A stretch of 64,000 bases of DNA from Parvularcula marina (GTDB lineage Bacteria > Pseudomonadota > Alphaproteobacteria > Caulobacterales > Parvularculaceae): positions 310,001-374,000 of the forward strand of contig NZ_QUQO01000001.1 of NCBI RefSeq assembly GCF_003399445.1. The letters run 5' to 3'. A model generated the notes under the pieces. That model searched no databases and was not told the origin of the DNA. It saw only the letters and a list, made by a program, of their open reading frames with translations. The position numbers were made by a program, and so were the translations under genes. Below are positions 16,578-24,744 of the stretch, in pieces (position 1 is the first letter of the stretch; every line of letters begins with the position of its first letter).

Positions 16578-19500
16578 TCGCCTTCTGGGACGGCCCCTGC
16601 CGCAAGCTGGGCAAGGGTCTCGAAAATCAACGCGCGCGGCTGGATACGCGCGCCCGTCCGGGCTCGGAAGATGGCGGCGACCCTTGCCGCCTGCAGCGAC
16701 TGGCCGCCCAGCTCAAAGAAATTATCCGTGGACGAGATATTTTCAGCTTTCAGGATCTCCGCCCAGATTTTAGCTAGCTCTTTTTCATAAGCGCTTTGTG
16801 GCGCCACATATTCACGAGGCTGGCTTGTCTGCCCGGCAGGGGCCGGCAGGGACAATCGGTCGATCTTGCCGTTCGGCGTCAGCGGCAGCGCATCGAGTTC
16901 GACGAAAAGCTGCGGCACCATATATTGCGGCAGGCGTTGGCGCAGCCAGCGGCGCAACTCACTGCCCGTCGGGGCAAAGGGACCAGTGGCAGTAAAATAG
17001 GCGACCAGCGCGCCTTCGCCATTGGGTTGTTCACGGATGATGACGACCGCTTCGCCGATATCTTCATGCCCGGTCAGGACAGACTCGATCTCTCCGGCCT
17101 CAATACGGAAACCGCGCAGTTTGAGCTGGGTATCCATGCGGCCCAAATGGATGATCTCGCCATCGGGGCTGAGGCGTGCGCGGTCTCCTGTCCGGTAAAC
17201 TCGATTGGCTAGCCGATCCGAGAATGGATCATCAAGAAAGCGTTCCGCTGTCAGGTCGTCGCGGCCATGATAGCCCTTTGCGACACCCTCCCCGCCGATC
17301 CACAACTCGCCGGGCAGACCGGGCGGGCAGAGCGTGCCATTCGGGTCAACGATATAGATCTGAGTATTGTCGATCGGCATGCCGACAGGGATATGATCCG
17401 GGGACGTAATCGGGCTGATGGTCGACCACACGGTCGTCTCGGTCGGCCCATACATGTTCCACAGGGCCCTGACCTTTGGTAGCAATGTCTTGACGAGAGA
17501 GGCCGGCAGCGCCTCTCCTCCGCAAAGCGCGGTAAGGCCCGCATCCCCCTTCCAACCCGCATCGAGCATCAGCCGCCAGGTCGCAGGCGTACCCTGCATG
17601 ATGCTGGCCTGATGCTCAGCTGCGAGCCGGACAAGCGCCTCACCATCTACCGCTTCTTCCGCATCGGGAAGGATCACAGTGCCGCCCAGAATAAGCGGCA
17701 GGAAGAGCTCAAGGATCGAAATGTCAAAGCCGAGTGTGGTCACGGCCAGCAGGCGGTCATCGGCGGAACAGCCGGGACGTTTTGCCATGGCAGCAAGGAA
17801 ATTGGCGACTTGCGTATGACCGTTGACGACGCCCTTCGGCTTGCCGGTCGATCCCGACGTATACATCACATAGGCAATGTCGGCAGAGACCGGCGTGAAG
17901 GATGCGTCCTCTTGCCCTTCGGCGAGCCGGTCCGGTGAAAGCTGGCCCTCGCCTTCGCCGATCACGAGTTCGCAGCCTGAATCCTCGATCATCAGCTGAC
18001 GGCGCTGTTCGGGATGTTCGGGATCAAGTGGCAGATAGGCCGCCCCCGTCATCCAGACTGCATAGACGCTAGCGACCATATCAGGCGACCGGTCGAGCGC
18101 GATACCGACGATGCGGCCCGGCCCCACACCTTCGGCGGCTAGCCCTGCAGCGAGCAATGACGCTCGCGCGGCAAGCGCTCCATAGGAAACCGTCTCTCCC
18201 CGGAAGAACAGGGCCGAACGGTCCGGCGACATGCCCGCCTGCTCCAGAAACCCCTCAAGAGCTGTCGGTACGGGGCCTGCCACATCCGTGTCGTTGAGGC
18301 GGTCATAAGCGGATTGCATGGATTTCGGGGCGATGGAAAGGCTCGACATCTTGTCTCCGGGCGCTTGCAGCGCGGCGTCAAGGAAGCTGGCAAAGGCATC
18401 TGCGAGCGCCGCGGCCTGCGCCTTTGTGAAGAGCGAGACGGCATATTGAAGCTCGGCTGTGACTTCTTCTTCCGCCTCAAGAATATTAAAGGCCAGTTCA
18501 GCCGCCGTCGTTCGCGCCGGCAGGTCAACGCGGCGCACTTTTGCCTCGCCGAGTTGCGGCGCCCAGTTCTCACTGAACTGATGGCTGATCATGATCTGCG
18601 CGCCGGTGGGACGGCTGGGTTCAGCAAGAAAACCCGTTGCGGCGACGACGTCCCCCACGGGTGCAGGATGCTGGAGGAATTCAGGAATATGAGCCGCCAC
18701 ACGGCGGACGGCATCACCGAAACTTTCGTCCTTATGCGTTGCGTCTCGCAAAAGAACCGTATTGACGAAATTCCCGATAGCATTGTCATAGGCATCGGAA
18801 CGTTCATCACTGTCGAGGCCGATGATCCGGTCTGAGGAACCGTCTATTCGGGCCAGAAACCCTGAAAAAGCTGTGAGGAAGACCGTGAAACTGGTCGTCC
18901 TTGCCGATCTAGCAAACGCCCTCACACGGGACAGCAGCGCAGGCGGAATATCGACCGGCACGATGGCCCCTTGATGATCGAACAATGCAGGGCGCGCTCG
19001 ATCCTGGCTCAGCTCAGGCGGCGCTGGCGGGGCCGCAAGCCGGGCCGTCCACCAGTCGAGGTCCTCCTGCGCGAGCGGCTGGGGCGCGCCGGCAAAGGAT
19101 GCAAAATTCGGCACGGGCGGCAGGACCGCGCCAGGCTCGGCATAGGCCAATGCCAATGCATCGAGGAAAAGCCGGAAGCTGCGCCCGTCCCATGCAAGGT
19201 GATGAAGTCCCATCAGTAGCCAGTGATGCGACAGCCCCAACCGGACCAGCCGGGCACGGACAGGCGGTTCTTTGGCAAGCTCGATCTGGCTCCAGCAGAT
19301 GTGCTGCATCTCTTCTTCAAGTACAGCATCCTGATCCGCCGCACCGGAGAGGTCACTCAGGGTGAGCCCGGACAATTCGCCATCAAAACGCTGGCAGGTC
19401 TCCTCCCCCTGATCCTCGATCCGCAAGCGGAAGACATCATAATGGGCAGCCACCCGGTCATAGGCAGCCATCAGCCGGTCGGCATCAATCGGCCCGGTAA

Positions 19501-19804
19501 CCTCAAAGGCGGCCGGGATGACATAAAGCGGCAGGCCGGGATGAAGCGCGCCATGTGACCACATCCGCTCCTGTGAAGCGGTCAGCGGCAGCGCCGTATC
19601 GGCAGGCTGAACGTCCAGCCGGGCCTTCAGGAAGTTGACGATCGCAGGTTTGTTTTCCCTGATTTCAGCGGCCAGTTCAGGCGACATGACCCCTTGAGGC
19701 GCAGACAGGGACAGGCGCTCGGCTTCCGGCACGGAAAAGCTGACGCCTGCGCGCTCAAGCCGGTGGATCAGCTCGGCAATATTCGTCTTCCCGCCATGCG
19801 ACAT
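16574..19804 (-). CDS. NRPS: TubC docking - condensation - adenylation (Gly-type) - thiolation
   Basis: Domain order over 1076 residues: a TubC-type N-terminal docking domain (about 1-60; ELIHRLERAGVSFSV, MSPELAAEIRENKPAIVNFL), condensation (65-500; active HHLAWDG at 201-207), adenylation (510-985) and thiolation (990-1070; LGGQS, Ser about 1036). No thioesterase or reductase domain follows. The adenylation core has YTSGSTGKPKG, LGFDISILELF, NMYGPTETT and YRTGD. Reading the ten specificity positions by alignment to GrsA gives D-I-L-Q-L-G-M-V-W-K, very close to the known glycine pocket. This is the last module, so the chain ends on its carrier. It starts 2 bases after the A-T gene and overlaps the thioesterase gene tail to tail. 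Confidence 0.93.
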   Translation of the reverse strand: MSHGGKTNIAELIHRLERAGVSFSVPEAERLSLSAPQGVMSPELAAEIRENKPAIVNFLKARLDVQPADTALPLTASQERMWSHGALHPGLPLYVIPAAFEVTGPIDADRLMAAYDRVAAHYDVFRLRIEDQGEETCQRFDGELSGLTLSDLSGAADQDAVLEEEMQHICWSQIELAKEPPVRARLVRLGLSHHWLLMGLHHLAWDGRSFRLFLDALALAYAEPGAVLPPVPNFASFAGAPQPLAQEDLDWWTARLAAPPAPPELSQDRARPALFDHQGAIVPVDIPPALLSRVRAFARSARTTSFTVFLTAFSGFLARIDGSSDRIIGLDSDERSDAYDNAIGNFVNTVLLRDATHKDESFGDAVRRVAAHIPEFLQHPAPVGDVVAATGFLAEPSRPTGAQIMISHQFSENWAPQLGEAKVRRVDLPARTTAAELAFNILEAEEEVTAELQYAVSLFTKAQAAALADAFASFLDAALQAPGDKMSSLSIAPKSMQSAYDRLNDTDVAGPVPTALEGFLEQAGMSPDRSALFFRGETVSYGALAARASLLAAGLAAEGVGPGRIVGIALDRSPDMVASVYAVWMTGAAYLPLDPEHPEQRRQLMIEDSGCELVIGEGEGQLSPDRLAEGQEDASFTPVSADIAYVMYTSGSTGKPKGVVNGHTQVANFLAAMAKRPGCSADDRLLAVTTLGFDISILELFLPLILGGTVILPDAEEAVDGEALVRLAAEHQASIMQGTPATWRLMLDAGWKGDAGLTALCGGEALPASLVKTLLPKVRALWNMYGPTETTVWSTISPITSPDHIPVGMPIDNTQIYIVDPNGTLCPPGLPGELWIGGEGVAKGYHGRDDLTAERFLDDPFSDRLANRVYRTGDRARLSPDGEIIHLGRMDTQLKLRGFRIEAGEIESVLTGHEDIGEAVVIIREQPNGEGALVAYFTATGPFAPTGSELRRWLRQRLPQYMVPQLFVELDALPLTPNGKIDRLSLPAPAGQTSQPREYVAPQSAYEKELAKIWAEILKAENISSTDNFFELGGQSLQAARVAAIFRARTGARIQPRALIFETLAQLAAGAVPEGD

Positions 19805-19806
19805 GC

Positions 19807-21489
19807 CTAGAACTCAAATTCCTCTGTAGGCGTCAGGCCATCGATCCGTTCTGCCAGATCGGTAATTGATTCTGCTTCGAAGATGAAGGTCAGCGGCAGC
19901 GATGTCCCCGTCTTTGCCCGCAATTGCGCCAATGCGCGTGCCGCCAGAAGGGAATGCCCGCCGAGTTCGAAGAAATGCTTGGAAGTATCCGTTACTTCCT
20001 GCTTGAGAAGGCCGGAGAAGACCTCCGCGATGATGGCTTCGGTCGGTGTCATGGGTGACGGAGACGCCGCCGCCTCCGCCGTCACGATTGAGAGCGTGTT
20101 ACGATCAATCTTGCCATTTGGCAGGCGTGGCAGAGCGTCATAACCGATCATCTGTGAGGGAACCATGATGGCAGGAAGCTGTGCTGCGGCCAGCTCCTTC
20201 ATGGCATCCAAGTCGAGCTTCGGCGCCAGATGCGCGATGAGTGCGCTCGCAGCACCCTCTTCCATCACCACCGTAACGGCCGCATCCTGAACCCCCGGCA
20301 GGGATTTAAGAACGCGCTCGATCTCTTCGGGTTCAATCCGGTGACCGCGCAGCTTGACCTGCCGGTCAAGGCGGCCGCGAAAGCGCAAGCGGCCATCATT
20401 GTCGATCAGCCCTGCATCGCCGGTCCGAAAGAAACGGCGTCCCATTTCGTCCGTGAAGAATTTTTCGGCATTCAATTCGGGGCGCTGCCAATAGCCATCA
20501 GTGACACCAGCGCCGCCAATCACGATTTCACCGACCTCACCTTGCGGCAGGTCCGAACCGTCTTCGTTCAGAATACGGAGGTCCGTTGCGGCAATAGCGC
20601 GGCCGAGCGGGATGTCCTCGCTGCGGGTGATTTTCGCGCAGGCCGACCAGACGGTCGTTTCCGTCGGGCCATACATGTTCCACAGCTCGCCGGTGTGGGC
20701 CAACAATTGATCCGCTAACGGCGCTGGCAGTTCCTCACCACCGCAAAGGGCCTTCAGGCCCGGTGCGCCCTGCCATCCGGCATCAAGCATCAACCGCCAG
20801 GTCGATGGCGTCGCCTGCATGATCGTGACGCCATGACGGGCGATCAGGGCACTGAGCCGCTCGCCATTCCGCACTTCTTCTTCGGTGGCGATGACCAGCC
20901 GGGCGCCCGCCGTCAGCGGCCCGAAGATTTCCAGAACCGAGATATCAAAGCTCGGCGTCGTGACGGCAAGGAGGGTGTCCTGTTCAGTCAGGCCGGGCTC
21001 TTCCCTCATGCTGCGGAGGAAATTCTCAACATTGGTGTGAGTGACAGCAACACCTTTAGGCCGTCCCGTCGAACCGGAAGTATAGATCAGATAGGCGAGA
21101 TCATCCGTGCCGTGCCGGCGGCGGCCCGTGGGCAGATTCTCAACGCCCCCGGCAGTCACCTCAAACATCGCGCCGCTGTCTTCGCGCATATAGTCAAGGC
21201 GGGCTTGCGGATAATTGGGATCGAGCGGCAGATAGACCCCACCCGCCATCAGCACCCCGCATAGAGCGGCAACAAGCTCTGCGCCGCGTTCCATCCGGAC
21301 CCCGACAATATCACCGGGTTCGAGCCCCTTGTCTTTCAGGGCAACGGAGATTTCCGCAATCGCCGCCTGCAATTGCGAGCGCGACCAGAGCGTCTCGCCC
21401 GAGATGACGCAATCCTCCGACATTCTCGAAATGCCCTTCGCAATCAGCGCATCGAGGCGCGGCCTGTCCATCATGTCATGCGGCATCAT
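19807..21489 (-). CDS. NRPS: adenylation (Gly-type) - thiolation
   Basis: This 560-residue didomain protein has adenylation at about 1-470 (IYTSGSTGRPKG, PSFDISVLEIF, NMYGPTETTVWS, FFRTGD, PNGKIDR). Thiolation follows at about 478-550 (FFELGGHSLLAAR, Ser about 513). Its specificity residues, read by alignment to GrsA, are again D-I-L-Q-L-G-M-V-W-K, the same glycine-like code as in the C-A-T protein. The matching condensation domain is the C-terminal one of the upstream ACP-AMT-C protein. The last residues (TPTEEFEF) are acidic and could be the short linear motif that binds the TubC docking domain of the next protein. It overlaps the upstream gene by ATGA. Confidence 0.92.
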   Translation of the reverse strand: MMPHDMMDRPRLDALIAKGISRMSEDCVISGETLWSRSQLQAAIAEISVALKDKGLEPGDIVGVRMERGAELVAALCGVLMAGGVYLPLDPNYPQARLDYMREDSGAMFEVTAGGVENLPTGRRRHGTDDLAYLIYTSGSTGRPKGVAVTHTNVENFLRSMREEPGLTEQDTLLAVTTPSFDISVLEIFGPLTAGARLVIATEEEVRNGERLSALIARHGVTIMQATPSTWRLMLDAGWQGAPGLKALCGGEELPAPLADQLLAHTGELWNMYGPTETTVWSACAKITRSEDIPLGRAIAATDLRILNEDGSDLPQGEVGEIVIGGAGVTDGYWQRPELNAEKFFTDEMGRRFFRTGDAGLIDNDGRLRFRGRLDRQVKLRGHRIEPEEIERVLKSLPGVQDAAVTVVMEEGAASALIAHLAPKLDLDAMKELAAAQLPAIMVPSQMIGYDALPRLPNGKIDRNTLSIVTAEAAASPSPMTPTEAIIAEVFSGLLKQEVTDTSKHFFELGGHSLLAARALAQLRAKTGTSLPLTFIFEAESITDLAERIDGLTPTEEFEF

Positions 21490-24400
21490 TCAGCCGGACG
21501 AGCCATGGACTCGCCCGTCCCTCCCTGCGGCAGAAACTGGCCCAGTTTTGCTTCGGGATGCGCAACCAGCTTGCCCATCATGTCCGTCATCCGGGCAAGG
21601 AGCGTCTCAACGCGCAGTTTGGTGAGCAGCGCGGTGCGGTATTCCGCATCAAACTCCGCGCCGTCGGCATGAGCCGTCAGGTTAAGGAACAGCTCCTGGA
21701 AAAGATGGCGGCGTGGATTTTCCATCGCGTCAACCGTGACACCGTCCATTTCGACGCCAGTGAAGGCCGCGCGGTAGTTAAAGACCGCCTGCACCAGCGG
21801 TGGACGGCCAAGCTCCGTTCGGGCATTCAGCTTGCGTACAAGCGCACCATGGGAGATGGCCGGGTGCTCGACCGCTTCGGCCACCTGGCTTTGCAGTCCC
21901 CGGACGAAATTGCCGAAACTCGTATCAGCTTCGATTTCCATGCGGATCGGCAGGAGGTGTACGGCGCAGCCCTTGGCCGGAATATCGTAAAGCGCCTGCC
22001 CCGCAGCGGGCACGCCGATCAGGAAATCCCGCATCCCGGTCATGTCGGCAAGTCCAAGCCCGTATGTCGCCAGCCAGATGGCCGACGGGCTGACCGACAG
22101 GCCGGAGGCAAGCGCGCGCGAGACACGCATCATCCCGGCATCGACCGAACGGTTCGCCGTCTGTGCACCCGTTGCTCCCGAAGGATCGATAATCGCGCCT
22201 GGCCATTTGATCAGCGAGGGCACGCCCTCTTTCCATTTCTCCGCCCACCAATCGAGATCGGAGGCATCCGCGACCTTCGCTGCGTAGGCACTGAAAGGCT
22301 GGCTGCGCTCGGGCACCTCGCCGCGGTAATGGGCTGCGATATCTTCGAGCAATTGCTCGGCGGACCAGCCATCAAAGATAATGTGATGCGCATAAAGAAT
22401 AAGGACAGCACGCTCGTCCGTCTCACGGATCAGGGTTGGCCGGATCAGCGGGCCGTCTTCAAGATCGAAAGGCGTATCGGCCTCCGCCGTGAAAATCAGC
22501 TCACGTTTTTCGAGGCATTCCTCCTCGGGCAGATGGCGGTGATCGAGGATCTGAAGGTCGAGATGCGCCTCTGCCGTGACATGGGCCAGTGCACCGTCAC
22601 CGTCAAAGGTTGTGCGGAAGGCTTCGGGCTCACTGATCGCGGCACGGACGGCATCAGCCAGCTGCGTGAAATCCGCGCCATGGAAGGTGAAAGTGTCGCT
22701 TTCATTGAAGGCAAGGTGTGAGGCGGGATCGAGCTGGGCGGCAACCCAGATTTCCGTCTGCGCCGGGCTCGGCTCATAAGTCAGGTCCCGGGGCATCATC
22801 TTGCCCGCGATGACCCCATCACCGATCATATCTGACAAGGCTTCGCGTGCCGCCTCGATGACGAAGTCGACATCTTCTTCCGTATGCGCTGCCGTCATGT
22901 AGCAGGGGAAGCCTTCGAGGAGATGTACGCCCCGATCCCTCAAGTGATAGAAGAAGAGCGAGGCGAGCGGACCGGCATCGCCAGTGCGCAAGAACATCTG
23001 ACTGCCAAAGCGGACCAGATGGAACGGGACTTCGAGATCCGAGAAGAGATCATTGAGACCATTCTGGAAGCGCTCTGCGTTCTGATTGATGCCATTTTGC
23101 AGGGCGGACCCAGCCGATTTGAGATAGTTGAGCGAGGCGTAGGCCGCTGCCATGGCCAGCGGGTGGCGGACGAATGTGCCGGCAAAAAAAGTTACGCCGG
23201 CACCGGGCACGCTTTCATCCCCATACTGCCAGAAACCGCCATCGAATGTGTCCATAACGCCTTTGCGGCCCGCAACGGCTCCGATCGGCATCCCGCCGCC
23301 CAGCACCTTTCCGAAGGTCGCAAGATCAGCCTCGACGCCATAATATTCCTGTGCCCCGCCCGGCCCCGTGCGGAAGCCGGTGATGACTTCATCAAAGACA
23401 AGGACAATCTCTTGCTCGCGGGTCAGGTCGCGAAGCTGGTGCAGGAATTCGAGCGGCTGGAATTCCGGCCGGCGGCTCTGGATCGGCTCGACCAGCACGG
23501 CGGCGATGTCGTCCGCTTCCTGACGGATCACCTCCAGCGTTTCATCCGTGCCGTAAGGCAGGACGATAACATTGCCGACACTTTCAAACGGAATGCCCGG
23601 CGCGAGCGGAATCGTGCGCCCCAGCCCCTTGCCGGTCCGGCGGACGAGCACTTCGTCGAAATTGCCGTGATAGGAGCCCTCAAAGACGACGATCTTGTTT
23701 TTCGCTGTCACGGTGCGCGAGATGCGGATCGCGGCCTGCACGGCCTCGGACCCTGTATTCACCCAAGAGGCGCGGTCCATGCCCGTCAGCTCACAGAGGA
23801 GTTTTGCGGCTTCGCCTGCTCGCGGCGTCTGGGGACCCAGCTCAAAGCCGTCTTCAAGCTGAGCACGCAAGGCTTCACGCACAAACGGCGCATTATGGCC
23901 GAAGAAATTGGGGCCGAACCCGTTGAGCATGTCGATATAGCGGTTGCCATCGACATCCCAGAGATAGGCGCCTTCCGACCGGTTGATCACCAGCGGATAG
24001 ACAAGATCCTTCCAGCGTCTGTCAAAACCAGCCGCCGTACGCGGATCGGCATGGTACGGACGATCAGCCTGCGTTGCGGCCTTGGAGCCTTTTGTTTTTT
24101 CATTGTAGCGCGCGATCAGGCGGGCAAGGTGGTCTTCCTGCGCCGGAGACAGCCTGTCACCTTCGACAAGGGACGGCCCGAAGCCTTTCGGCAAAGCCGG
24201 TTTCTCGTATGGTTCGTCTGCGGCTGCTTCGATCACGGGTGCGGTTGCCGTCACTTCCGGGGCGATTTCAACAAGGTCGAATGCCGCCTCCTCACCCGTC
24301 AGCAGGCGGAGCTGTTCCTGCATCAGTGCAAGCTGTTGCTGGAAAACCCCGGCCATGCCTTCGGCTGCCGGAAATGCTGTCATGACAGGCCGCGACTTTG

Positions 24401-24698
24401 CCACCGCCGTCACGGTGGCGGGTTTCGCAGGTTCCGGCGTCGGCACTGGTGCTGGCGCCGCCGGTTTCGGTTCTGGCAGGACCTTGGAAAGCTCCACCAT
24501 GGTGGGCGCCTGATCGATCAGCTGACGGAAGGTCACCTTGGTGCCGAATTCGCGGGTATAGGCCGCGGCGAGCTGCGTCAGGAACAGCGAGTCAAACCCA
24601 AGCGACAGGAAACTTGCCTCCGGCGAGAGATCGCCGGGCTCCATGCCGGACAGGTCCGCAGCGATCTGGCGGCAGCGCTCAATCGTGATCGCGCTCAT
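21486..24698 (-). CDS. Hybrid PKS/NRPS: ACP - aminotransferase - condensation
   Basis: From ATG 24698 (AGAAGGGA just upstream; an in-frame start at 24722 is less likely) the protein has 1070 residues. Domain 1 is an acyl carrier protein (LSLGFDSLF, Ser 37). After an Ala/Pro linker and a coiled segment comes a class III PLP aminotransferase (about 205-640) with VNTGSEAVQAAI, FDEVITGFRTG and the PLP lysine in TFGKVLGGGMPIG (Lys 464). This is the type embedded in the mycosubtilin and microcystin lines, which converts a beta-ketoacyl-ACP to a beta-aminoacyl-ACP. The last domain is condensation (655-1055; HHIIFDGWS). The ACP completes the module of the KS-AT protein upstream, and the condensation domain feeds the A-T protein downstream. 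Confidence 0.92.
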   Translation of the reverse strand: MSAITIERCRQIAADLSGMEPGDLSPEASFLSLGFDSLFLTQLAAAYTREFGTKVTFRQLIDQAPTMVELSKVLPEPKPAAPAPVPTPEPAKPATVTAVAKSRPVMTAFPAAEGMAGVFQQQLALMQEQLRLLTGEEAAFDLVEIAPEVTATAPVIEAAADEPYEKPALPKGFGPSLVEGDRLSPAQEDHLARLIARYNEKTKGSKAATQADRPYHADPRTAAGFDRRWKDLVYPLVINRSEGAYLWDVDGNRYIDMLNGFGPNFFGHNAPFVREALRAQLEDGFELGPQTPRAGEAAKLLCELTGMDRASWVNTGSEAVQAAIRISRTVTAKNKIVVFEGSYHGNFDEVLVRRTGKGLGRTIPLAPGIPFESVGNVIVLPYGTDETLEVIRQEADDIAAVLVEPIQSRRPEFQPLEFLHQLRDLTREQEIVLVFDEVITGFRTGPGGAQEYYGVEADLATFGKVLGGGMPIGAVAGRKGVMDTFDGGFWQYGDESVPGAGVTFFAGTFVRHPLAMAAAYASLNYLKSAGSALQNGINQNAERFQNGLNDLFSDLEVPFHLVRFGSQMFLRTGDAGPLASLFFYHLRDRGVHLLEGFPCYMTAAHTEEDVDFVIEAAREALSDMIGDGVIAGKMMPRDLTYEPSPAQTEIWVAAQLDPASHLAFNESDTFTFHGADFTQLADAVRAAISEPEAFRTTFDGDGALAHVTAEAHLDLQILDHRHLPEEECLEKRELIFTAEADTPFDLEDGPLIRPTLIRETDERAVLILYAHHIIFDGWSAEQLLEDIAAHYRGEVPERSQPFSAYAAKVADASDLDWWAEKWKEGVPSLIKWPGAIIDPSGATGAQTANRSVDAGMMRVSRALASGLSVSPSAIWLATYGLGLADMTGMRDFLIGVPAAGQALYDIPAKGCAVHLLPIRMEIEADTSFGNFVRGLQSQVAEAVEHPAISHGALVRKLNARTELGRPPLVQAVFNYRAAFTGVEMDGVTVDAMENPRRHLFQELFLNLTAHADGAEFDAEYRTALLTKLRVETLLARMTDMMGKLVAHPEAKLGQFLPQGGTGESMARPAE

Positions 24699-24744
24699 AT
24701 GCTCATCCCTTCTGACCCACATCTATGCTTAAACAATGCCATGG

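Noticed and set aside
16574-16700. A thioesterase or reductase domain at the end of the C-A-T NRPS
   Set aside because: The protein ends about 40 residues after the carrier-domain serine; no GxSxG or reductase Rossmann motif follows.
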